This document shows positions 31,289 to 41,000 of a stretch of 64,000 nucleotides of DNA, in pieces; within the stretch, counting starts at the first letter, position 1; each line of letters opens with the position of its first letter. This stretch comes from Carposina sasakii. Taxonomy: Eukaryota; Arthropoda; Insecta; Lepidoptera; Carposinidae. The stretch lies in NCBI GenBank assembly GCA_014607495.2, contig CP053172.1:2742888-2806887 (forward strand), in the 5' to 3' direction. A program made the position numbers and the translations under genes. The notes under the pieces were generated by a model that saw only the letters and a list, made by a program, of their open reading frames with translations, ran no database searches and was not told where the DNA came from.

Positions 31289-32105
31289 TGTTAGATTTAT
31301 CACCAAAAAAGAGGCTTTATTCCAACAGGATTTTCTTCTAAAAATCCAAAGAAAACCTTTTTTTCGAGTTTTGACAACTGAATGAATGATGACCGACTCC
31401 GATGGACCGATTGAAGGGTATGTACCAAATTACCAATGATAACAGAGCCAAAAAATATACCCGAAATTCGGATTTAGTAAGGAAATTGATTTATGTATTA
31501 TAAGGTATACTCCTTGATATAGGTGGAGAAGATCAAGTCAAAGAAGTCTGTACGCCTGAAAATAAATATGACAAACGTGTCAGTGAGCGATTATAATAAC
31601 ATAAAAATTACCTGTGAAATATTTTAATTTACAGAGTTGTTTGTCTTTGCAATATCACAATAGCATCAAGAACACATCATTGATTCACTACAATATAATT
31701 TTTTGTGATAAACTTGATATCTAAGGAAAAGCTTTTAGGGTGTAATTTTTTTTCATTAGCCCCTTATTGCATGAATTGTGAAGGAAATTATGATTTTTTT
31801 ACTGGATACATCTATTTTTCTTATAAATAAACATATGATATGAAATGTGAAAAAAATGTTGGGTACTTATTTTGCTACGATGCCACGTATGCATTCTAGT
31901 GCAACTATTTATTAATTTACGGAAGTAATACAGCCATTACAATATTAAGTAACTTAAAAGTATAAAATATTGTATCTAGTGTGTTTTTTTTTCTGTGTAG
32001 GTACAATAAAGAATAAGAAAACAAGAAATCTTGACGCCATTAATGATAATTAACATAAAAAGCCTATTCTCCGTCCATATGCCTGCATACGAAAATTTTT
32101 AAAAA
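31289..32105. other. Upstream flank of ATP synthase e
   Basis: AT-rich; it must include the ATP synthase e promoter. CAATAAAGAATAAGAAAACA at 32007 resembles ends of local repeats. No gene seen. Confidence 0.45.
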
Positions 32106-32328
32106 TAATTGTACCATGCTCACCACATTCCGGATAGCTGCTTCGCTTCGTCTCGGGGCCCCAGTAACAGTCCCCCATATCTGCCAGTGCGGGCACAGCG
32201 TGGGTCAACTTGGTCAGCACGGTCTTTCAAGCTCAGGCCGCCTCCCAAGGCATGCAAACTTCAATGAATCGATCCGTCGGGCCCTTGGAAAAGTCAACGC
32301 GCCGGCAATCTTAGAGCCCAGAGGCCTA
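32106..32328 (+). pseudogene. Left part of an older repetitive coding sequence
   Basis: An open + frame from 32116 reads FRIAASLRLGAP, CQCGHSVGQLGQHGL, SSGRLPRHANFNESIRRALG and ILEPRGL. I recognise this as a protein family repeated many times in invertebrate genomes and probably the C-terminal part of a retroelement; the exact clade is uncertain. The frame stops at 32328 where the LINE at 32329-37217 is inserted, and resumes exactly at 37227. Confidence 0.7.
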
Positions 32329-32350
32329 TGGTATGGTATGGTATGGTAGA
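32329..32350 (-). repeat. Microsatellite 3' tail of the LINE
   Basis: TGGTATGGTATGGTATGGTA on the + strand, i.e. about four TACCA units at the element's 3' end, directly adjoining the target duplication. Several non-LTR clades end in short tandem repeats rather than poly(A). Confidence 0.75.
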
Positions 32351-32411
32351 ACGGGCTTGTTTCCGCAACTCGACGTCTGTGCGCCTATTTTGCGTAAGGG
32401 TGGTGTGCTCT

Positions 32412-35400
32412 CTACTCGAGCCAGCCTATCTCCTCCAGGAATCCTAGCAGCCTTTTCAGGTTGCCCAAAGTCTCGCTAAGCGAGCCTGGAGAACCGAGAT
32501 ATTTTGCCCGGTACGGGGCCACTTCTCTGCAGCGCAGCAGCAGATGGGCGGCTGTCTCTTCTTCCTCCATGCAGGCTCTGCACAGGGGGCTGTCTGTAAC
32601 ACCTAATGTGGATAGGTGTTTGTTGAAGGCTCCATGACCTGTAATAATACTGGTTATCAGTCTCAGTTGGGGTTTATTCAACTGTATTAGCTTCTTTGAC
32701 AGTCGGCCGCAAATTTGAGGTAAGGCCTCTTTTGCTTGTCGACAGTCCTCTTGACTGAACCAGTGTGCATTATGCTGTTCGCCAGTCCTAGCTCTCAGCA
32801 AGGTCCTGGCGATGCCTGCGGGGCTGGTATGATGGGCTCCGGACCTATGGCTGTAAGGTCCGAACCTTGTCTGGCCAGCGCGTCCGCAGAGTCATTACCT
32901 CTCGAGCCGCTGTGGCCTTTGATCCACTGCAGTGTGAGACGGTTGTATCTACATACCTCTGTTAGTCGGCGGTGGCAGTCGTAGACGAGCCCCGAGGTAA
33001 CAGTGTTGCTGTTTAACGCCTGTAGGACTGCCCTACTGTCCGAGAGGATTCTGATGCCTTGGTCAGTTACCTCTCTGGCTATTATGGCTGTAGCTGCCTG
33101 TGAGATCGCGAAGCACTCGGCCTGGAAGACCGTGTTGTAGTATCCCAAAGGTGTGGCGACTCTGACCTGCAAGTCCTCGGAGAATACTCCTGACCCCGTC
33201 CCAGAGTCTGTTTTGGACCCGTCCGTGAATATCCTAAGTTCATTCAAGTTCAGGCCTTCGAAGTCGTCATTCTCGTGCAACTGGATTTTATATTTTTTTA
33301 TCAAATACCCACTTTTTGGGGATCCTGTCGCTGGGTGCCTTGAGTATCGGTAAATCCTCATAGGCCTCCGTGAGAATGGTTGTGTGAGCCGTACCGCTCT
33401 CTTTCCAGAGTTCTAAGGACCTGAGGCGTACCGCTGAAGACGCTGCTTCCTGTTTGATAAACAGATGGAGTGGCGGTAGGCTTAGCATGGCCTCCAGAGC
33501 TGCAGTAGGAGCTGTCCTCATACAGCCTGTTGTCGCCGTGCAAGCTAGTCTTTGAAATTTCTGTAGTTTGCTTATGCATGTCACTAGCTTGCATCTAGGC
33601 CACCATACTAGAGCGCCGTAACACAGCAGGGGACGTATCACCGCCGTGTACAGCCACAGTATGTTCTTGGGGGTAAGACCCCATCGTTTGCCAATCATCC
33701 TGCGGCATTGCCATAGGGCTATGCTAGCTTTGTCTATCTTATTATCTACATGACTGCCCCAGTTGAGTTTGTGGTCTAGTATAACCCCAAGGTATTTAAC
33801 CTCCTGTGACAGCTGTAGTGTGGTCCCGAAGAGCTTCGGCATGTGGTAGTTGCCGAGACTGCGTTTGTGTGTGAACATCACCGTTTCCGTTTTGTTTGGG
33901 TTAACGGTCAACTCATACCTGGTACACCACCCCTCCACGATGCGCATTGCTGCCTGTGTGAGGTCGCATACTAAACTGGCGTTCTTGCCGGTTATCAGGA
34001 TGGTAAGGTCATCGGCATAGCCGATTGTATAGAAGTGGTGAGCGTTAAGGGTCGTGATTAGGCTGTTGACCACCATGTTCCAAAGAAGCGGTGAAAGAAC
34101 CCCTCCTTGCGGACAGCCCTTGGCCACCAGCGCCACCGTTGGGTCGTCCTTAAACCTTACCGTTCTTTGTCTGAGCATATTTGTGATCCAGCCAGTTAGT
34201 ACAGACGAGACTCCATGACGGATCAGTGCGGTCTCTATGCTCGTAAAGTTAGTCTTGTCGAAGGCTCCTTCAATATCGATGAAGGTGCCCATACAAATGA
34301 CTTTGTCTATTAGCGCTTCTTCTATTTTGCGTACCACCAGGTGTAAAGCTGACTCAGTGGATTTACCTGCTGTATAAGCGTGTTGGTTGCCGTGCATCGG
34401 TGTCTTGATCAGCTCGTTGTCCCTCAGCTCCCTTTCACACAGTCTTTCCAGTGTTTTAACGAGAAACGAGGTTAAGCTAATTGGTCTGAACGCCTTGGCG
34501 TTCGTGTAGTCGCCCTTGCCTGGCTTTGGGATAAAGATAACACTTACCTCTCTCCAGGCTTTCGGGATGTATCTGTATGCCAGACACGCCCGCAAGATAG
34601 TTTTAAGGATTGCGGTCAGTCTAGGTCCCCCCCATTGAAGAAGAGCCGGGAACACTCCGTCCGGACCTGCCGCTTTAAATGGCTGAAAGCTTTTTATAGC
34701 CCAGCTGAGCTTCTCATGTGTTACTATCTTGCGGGCGTAGTCCCAGCATTGTAAGGTAGGTGTGGTGTGGGTTTCGGGCCACGTTACCTTTTGCACTATT
34801 TTACATCCCGGAAAATGAGTCTCCAGTAGAATTTGCTGGGCCTCATGGGGTGTTTGCGTATAGCTGCCATCAGGTTTACGGAGGTTGCCTACATCTGTTT
34901 GAGTTTGTTTAGAGAGTACCTTCCTTACCCGATTCGCTTGTTCGAATGAAGAGATACTGTCGCAGAATTTTCTCCACGATGCTGTACTCTTATGTCTGAT
35001 CTTTTTCTTGTATTTGGATTTGGCCTCATAGTACAAGTCCCAGTCCCAGTCTGCTGATGTGTTCATTGCCCTGTTCAGCCTTCTTCTGACCACCCTTCTC
35101 AAGCGTTCAAGTTCGGGTCCCCACCATTTGTGGTTACCTGGCGGGTGCGCAGGAGAAGCGGTCAACGGGCAGGACACTTCGTAGCTGTCAATGATAGTTT
35201 TAGATAACAGACAAACCTGCTCTTCTATCTGTTGTACGTTCTCGATCCTCGCTGGAATGGGCACCGCTTGAAGTCCGTTTGCCAGTTTCGTTATGTACAT
35301 GGCTTTATCGGTCTTACGCGGGTGCCTGCGGGGAGTAGTGGGGGGTATGTTTACCTGTAAATCACATCGTAGCCACCTGTGATCCGAGCACGATGCCTCA

Positions 35401-36038
35401 TCAGATACGTGCCAGTTCGTGATGTACTCTCTCAGCCTGTCTGTTGCCAGGGTGAGGTCGATGATTGTCTGGCTCCTCCTAGTGACAAAGGTGGGCCTCG
35501 AACCTGTGTTTAAGATATTAAGGTTTGTAGTAAGAAGATATTCAACTAAGGCGTTACCTCTGTTGTTGCTTCTGTCCATGCCCCAGAGAGTATGGTGTGC
35601 ATTTGTGTCGGAGGCCACCAGCAGTTCCAGGCCTGCTCTTTCGCAATAGGTGATGAGCCTCGCCAGGTCGTGGGGTGGCAGTTCTTCGTTATCCGGCATG
35701 TAAGCCGAGGCGACGACTATCTCCGACATGTTCTCAATGTGTGGTAGTTGTATTTTTATTGCTTGGACGTCTCTGGAACAGAATTCTGTTAGTGACTGCC
35801 CAACAATATTGTTGGTAATGTAGATACATGTTCTTGGCGTAGTAACATCATTAGTAACAAACAGCTTACCTCCTAAGTTGGAGAGACCACATATACGGCC
35901 TGTCCTGATCCAAGGTTCTTGGATCAGGACGACAGCTGTGTGGTTAACCTCCAGCCATCTGCGCAGTTGTGTTGTTGCGGCGGTGCAGTGCTGGAGGTTA
36001 GTCTGCAGCACCTTAATGAAGGAAGGGGTGCCCGCCAT
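32412..36038 (-). pseudogene. LINE ORF2: endonuclease, RT, RNase H, zinc knuckle; two frameshifts
   Basis: From ATG 36038 (MAGTPSFIKVLQTNLQHC) the frame has an APE-type endonuclease (IQEPW, ASAYMPD, SDTNAHHTLWG, the terminal SDHRWLRCDL), then reverse transcriptase with FKAAGPDGVFPALLQ, IDIEGAFDKT, QGGVLSPLLWN and the catalytic GYADDLTIL. It breaks at 33293-33299, where a run of seven A on the coding strand shifts the frame; six would restore it. The next frame holds RNase H (FTDGSK, AECFAISQ, ILSDSRAVL, GHSGSRGNDSADALA). A second shift near 32795-32805 precedes the last segment with CRACMEEEETAAHLLLRC. All catalytic motifs remain, so damage is limited to two indels. The copy is probably inactive but young, unless the first shift is a sequencing error in the homopolymer. 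Confidence 0.92.
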
Positions 36039-37182
36039 CGGTGGATAGCAGCCCCTCGTCCTCCTCTGTGCAGTCGTCAAAGAGGCCCTTGAGCGACTCT
36101 ATGAGGGTCGGCGTGTCCGGCCTCTCACCGTCCACGTCATCCTCCTGGGTCGTTGGGCCTGCCTCTGCCGAAGTCCCCGCCTTTGGTGAAGGGGCCTCCG
36201 CTGGCGACGTGTCCATCGCCGTCTCAGGAGCTTTAGTTGTGGGTCCCGAGGCAGCGGTCGTCTTCTTTGATGGTTCACTCGGCAGCTCGTGGAATCTGCC
36301 GTCCGGCCCCTGGAACTTCAGGTACACTGATCCGGTTCCACAGGTCAGGCGGCGACCCCGTTCGAGGACAGCTGGAACTGTGCTCTCCAGGATGGAGATC
36401 ATCAGGAACCAGTTGTCCTTCTGTCGTTCTGCCGAGCGAATCCACCACTTGTCGCATTGCGCCCAGGGGTTCTGGTAAGCCAGAACCGCGCCGAGTGTTT
36501 TTGGCGAGTCCCAGACATTCTGTGGATCCGGAATGGTGACGGCACATCTCACCCTTTTGGGCATCTCGGATAGACCCCTTACCACGAGCTGTTCACCCGT
36601 GGCAGAGGCCATACCGGAGACGGCCGCCTTCACCCAGTCCACAGTTGCCTGGTCCTCGCACAGCATACAGAGGCCGCCGTCCCGAAGGGATGGCTTACCT
36701 CGGAAGGCGGGGCCTTTGTCCCCAGCTTTCCTCGTACAGGCCTCCTTGATAATCCGCTTTTGGATATCAAGGAGTACCTTGTCGGCTACTTCCTTCGACA
36801 GGAGGCCGGACTCCAGGGTGGTGATGACCACCCCAGTTTTTGTCCTGGCCACGCTGGCGTAGTCTCTAGGTCGCTGGTCGGGATCACCGAGTCGCAGCTT
36901 CTTTGAGTTGCCGCGTGGAGATATAGTATCATCCAAGCGGGTCCTCTTTGCCACGGCTCGGTCACCCCCGCCGGACCTATGGGCCGAGTGTTTCGCTCGT
37001 GCAGGTTTCGCGGTGTCAGGCCGGGGAGTTGGCGTTTTGGCGCCCTCTCCCCGTCCCGACACCAGCGGCTTATCTGCTACCCTGCTGGAGCCAGGCTTTG
37101 GGTCCGCTTTCAGCGTTTGGTTGCTACCTCCCGCCGATCGCGTCTCCTTAGCCGACTCCGCAGCTGCGAGCGCGTCCTCCAT
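36013..37182 (-). CDS. LINE ORF1, gag-like protein
   Basis: Open for 389 codons from the Met at 37182 (MEDALAAAESAKETRSAGG). The frame is also open upstream, but those codons cross into the flanking target and are not part of the element. The first third is basic and low-complexity (many S, K, R, P). The central part, YASVARTKTGVVITTL to VYLKFQGPDG, resembles the DUF4780-type domain common in insect retroelement ORF1 proteins. The C-terminus is acidic (DDCTEEDEGLL) and lacks the CCHC knuckles of classic R1 gag. It presumably binds element RNA. The end overlaps the ORF2 start by 26 nt, so ORF2 is likely translated by reinitiation or frameshift. Confidence 0.82.
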   Translation of the reverse strand: MEDALAAAESAKETRSAGGSNQTLKADPKPGSSRVADKPLVSGRGEGAKTPTPRPDTAKPARAKHSAHRSGGGDRAVAKRTRLDDTISPRGNSKKLRLGDPDQRPRDYASVARTKTGVVITTLESGLLSKEVADKVLLDIQKRIIKEACTRKAGDKGPAFRGKPSLRDGGLCMLCEDQATVDWVKAAVSGMASATGEQLVVRGLSEMPKRVRCAVTIPDPQNVWDSPKTLGAVLAYQNPWAQCDKWWIRSAERQKDNWFLMISILESTVPAVLERGRRLTCGTGSVYLKFQGPDGRFHELPSEPSKKTTAASGPTTKAPETAMDTSPAEAPSPKAGTSAEAGPTTQEDDVDGERPDTPTLIESLKGLFDDCTEEDEGLLSTDGGHPFLH

Positions 37183-37226
37183 AGCACGTTGCCGTCTACG
37201 GAGGCGTTGTTTTTTATAGAGGCCTA

Positions 37227-37432
37227 GCGCATAACGATGGGAAAAGGCCCGATGGTATGACGCTAGTGCCTTGGGTGATGGACCGACCTTGTGTTGACAC
37301 ATTTGCTGCGTCCCACATCGGCGGAACATCAGTTAAGGCCGGTGCTGCCACATGTTCAGCCGAAAACGCCAAGCGCCACAGATATGCAGGGCTCCCAGGA
37401 TACTACATGTTTGTGCTGTTTGGACAGAACTT
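37227..37432 (+). pseudogene. Right part of the older repetitive coding sequence
   Basis: The frame interrupted at 32328 continues here: AHNDGKRPDGMTLVPW, then CVDTFAASHIGGTSVKAGAA, SAENAKRHRYAGLPGYYMFV. The RPDG...W pattern is reminiscent of PD-(D/E)xK nucleases, as in endonuclease domains of some retroelements (inference). Compared with what I remember of the family, a few residues are missing after VPWV. It is cut off by the foldback element that begins near 37436. Confidence 0.7.
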
Positions 37433-37435
37433 ATT

Positions 37436-37629
37436 TCCAAAATTTGAGACTCGAAATCACATTTTTATTTTTCAAGATTGTATGAAAATTCCTGAGATAT
37501 TTAAAAATTCTCCATACTATCTGAAAAAATAAACATGTGATTTCGAGTTTCAAATTTTGTGGATAGGTTCTCTACAGTGGGCTATTTACATAGCTTTTTG
37601 CTTAACATACCCTTTTTTGTAACACCCTG
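37436..37629. mobile_element. Truncated Tc1/mariner-like foldback MITE
   Basis: AATTTGAGACTCGAAATCAC, a central ACATGTGATTTCGAGTTTCA inverted block, and the right terminus CATACCCTTTTTTGTAACACC plus CTG match the complete copy at 43383-43642. The left terminus is missing. Confidence 0.7.
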
Positions 37630-38078
37630 TGTAGCTAAGTACATACTATAACTATAATTATTGGATAATTTATCTATTTAATTTTTTTTGCTTCGAATTT
37701 CATTGTTAATGGTGTGCATATGTTCTTGAAGGTCAGTAATCTTATGACAGGTTGGTTACTTCATAATATCATACTTTACGTGCACACAATTTGATTTTGA
37801 GGGTAAGCTAAACTGCGATTGGATCAAAATTTCTTCACGGATCATGAGTTTGTCTCTAACCAGCAGTATCATCTATCATTGACATGACTCTGTGTGACTG
37901 GACAAAAATAAAATACGTACCAAAATAAAAATAATGTGTAATTCCACCATCATGTATAAAATATCATTATTGTGTTTCTATTTTAATATTCTGGCAATCT
38001 AAATATGACGTCATCGCTCAGTCTTTAATCAAATTCAGATTTCATTCAAATTAATTCATTCAATCGGCAGTCGTCAAA
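37630..38078. promoter_or_regulatory. Upstream flank of Gpat4
   Basis: AT-rich without recognised repeats. The 5' UTR and promoter of Gpat4 should be here; no TATA or initiator motif is convincing. Confidence 0.3.
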
Positions 38079-41000
38079 ATGGCGTTGCTGTTGTCGCTCG
38101 TGTCGGTTGCATTTTCGATACTTTACACGCCAATACTTCTTCTAATTCTGTGTATAATATTTTTGGCGTCTATTGGAAAATCTCTAGGTGTGAGGAGGCT
38201 ATATGTGAACATCCTACTCAAGTTATTCGAGGTAAGTTTCATGATATTAGTCCTCAAAAATTTGGTCCACATTCAACGTTTTTTGGGAGATTGATTTAAT
38301 TTTTATACTGCGTAATCGTTGATCTAGACGACTTCTCACAAAATTGTTAGTGTTTACAAATCTGTGTGAAGTCACCTTTGCATGCGCTGCGTATTATTTG
38401 ATGTTTCCTCTGCATTTCCTGTTGTAATGAGTCACCTGGGTTTCTTGTGCTCCAATTTCGAGGTTAATATTCTAGCTAAGCACCTTGCTAATACAGAACA
38501 GCCAGTTTAGGATACGTTATTCATAGAATGTTACATTGATTCTTACGATTTTGCGGAGTATTGTGGAGTCAAAGCTCAATTAAGTCTGTTATTTAATGAT
38601 GCATTGTCTAATTGTATTCTTACTACTATCTGTTGATTATCATTAAAGATTCTCGGGAATATAGTGTTATGGCTAGTGCCATGCTGAAACTGGGAGGTTG
38701 TGGGTTCTATTCTTGGCCAGAAAAAGGTTGGTAATGACAATGTGTTTCTAAGATTACAGTGTAAACTGTGGAATGTTATTTTCCAACTTTTTTCCTGTTA
38801 TAAATTATTGTCAGTTGGTTCTTCTTGTTCTAACTTAGACTATTATCTATACCAGAGGCGGCTGCTGACATTTTTAGATGGGTGTTCACTCCCTTAACGA
38901 ATGGGATGGTGCAAGTTCAACCATACACTTATAAAAATTCAGATGACCTAATGAAACACATTAAAGACAACCATATCGCATTCTAACTCAGACTAAGCGA
39001 CCTCTAGTGGCCGCATACGCGAATTAATGTCAGCGGCGCTCCAGATAAGGCTAATTTTTCATACGAAATCTTCTGTTTCACGCGCCGGCCTATGTCGGTA
39101 TGTCTCTTTCGCACTTATTGAATACAGTACTAGGAATCATAACAAATTTCGTTTCATTGGAGCGCGATCGCTAGAGCTCCACTCGATACATAAGATTACA
39201 ACTTACTTGAGACGAATGCGTAGACACTATTGTATAAACATAGTAGAATTGAAAAAGATAATTATAAATATAGAGAAATATAGATTGCCTATGTAATCTT
39301 CGTGGGTGGGAGTGCACTGCACCAGCACTACTTAGGACAAGCCGCCAGTGATCCATACCCTTTTTAAAATTCAGTTCTATTTTGTTCAGTCAATACAATT
39401 GGTATCATATTCAAACATACCTAAAGTACTGATTCATCATCTAAGCTCAAAGTGTAGATTGCTATTTCCTCCATAAATAAATCAAAGTCCAAAACATTTA
39501 AATCACAAATTATCACTAAATAATCATCTGTTCAGTGAACTCTGTCCACTATGACTACAAAATTGGATAGTATTTTCTGGGAAAAGGCACAAGGCTCTTG
39601 GAATAAAATGTAGTCTATATCTTTTCCCAATGAATGGACAGCCCAAAGCAAAAATAAGATATTTTTTTCAATAGAGACCAGCATACTTTGTAGTATTTGT
39701 AGACAAGACAATAGGTATTACATAGTATGTTATGTACCTAGTTGTTTTAAGTTTATCCTCTCTAATAATGAATGCCTTGTTGATGAAATACAATGAAACA
39801 AAATATATTTAAAACACCTTTTAGTTACTATGTAGATATAATAAATGGTGCACCTACACTACTGACACTGTAGTATACAGTAGATGAATATTTATGCATG
39901 TATGTGGCAATTTTTATAAAGAAATGTTTAATGAGGCCATAGAATTACAATTTTTAGTGCATAATGATCTTCATGATCAGTTAAGTGCCCAAAATATTGT
40001 GCGCTCACAATGCACCTTTCCCACCTTCATTTGGAGCAGAAATTCTCAAAGTAGGGCACATACCACTGGTGGTATGAGTCATAGGGGATTTGCAATCAAA
40101 TTTATGTAGAGTGTTTGCCTAAGGCCGCATTACGGCAAAACCGCCAGTCTTTTTTGTATGGCTGAGCAAAACCGTTAGCGCGGCCGCTCCCATTAGTTTC
40201 CTTTACTCACATAATCAGGTGGTTAAAATCGCGGCGGTTTTGCTGTAGTGCGGCCATTAAACTTTCATCGTATAGTACCTTTGGATGACGGTGCTAATTA
40301 CTATGTGTATGACCACATTTTCTGTGTAACTGCATACAAAAAATGTTAGTTCCGAAATTAGGCATAGCTGTTATGAAACTGACTCTTAGTGCAGGTTTCT
40401 CTATGTATTTGCAGTTGCAGATGTGTAGTATTCATTGATATCATGGACCAATCAATATGTTTGGTGGGTCAAATATGCATCTGTATTGCAATGGCCCATA
40501 CGTACGGGTACATAGTACATTTCTGATTGAAAGGCACCCTAAGATTAAAGGTGTACTTGTACACATGGTAACATTCATATTTATAAAAAAAATGCATATA
40601 TGTTGATTAAGATAAATGTCCACCCTCAATATAGACTTGTTTCTTTCTTCATACAATTCACGTTATCTACATCGTAAAAAGTTTGTTATTAGTGTTATTA
40701 ACAAATAGATGGGTTTGATAAGGTTATCGGCATTATAAATTAGCATTACTTAAAAATTTTATTGCTTTGCGTTGAATGAATTCTTGTTATGAGGCTATAA
40801 TTTTTTTTTACCAATGAAAAGTCTATCTATACGCCTTCGGCCGTTTTGGTAACCGAAGTTTGGAAACCGGTTTCCAAAAAGGCTTTTTTTATCCTTGTAC
40901 GGAACTGGTTACCTAAAAGGCTTTTTTATCCTTGTACGTAACTGGTTACCTAAAAGGCTTTTTTATCCTTGTACGTAACTGGTTACCTAAAAGGCTTTTT

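Larger units (their letters stand above)
32329..37217 (-). mobile_element. Non-LTR retrotransposon, RNase H-bearing (R1/I/LOA-like group), 4.9 kb
   Basis: A - strand element with ORF1 (36013 to about 37182), ORF2 with endonuclease, reverse transcriptase, RNase H and a terminal CCHC knuckle (32412-36038), and a 3' end in a short TACCA repeat (32329-32350). It is flanked by the 9-bp duplication AGAGGCCTA (32320-32328 and 37218-37226). The TACCA tail and single duplication show target-primed insertion. The 5' end falls just before ORF1, so the copy is full length or slightly 5'-truncated. Clade placement is by domain content only; a phylogeny would be needed to decide. Confidence 0.92.

Noticed and set aside
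36041..37227. Several + strand open frames of 60-145 codons over the LINE
   Set aside because: They are antisense shadows of ORF1 in GC-rich sequence and match no protein.
37183..37329. Longer N-terminus for LINE ORF1 starting at 37329
   Set aside because: Those codons lie beyond the target duplication at 37218-37226 and belong to the host repeat in antisense.
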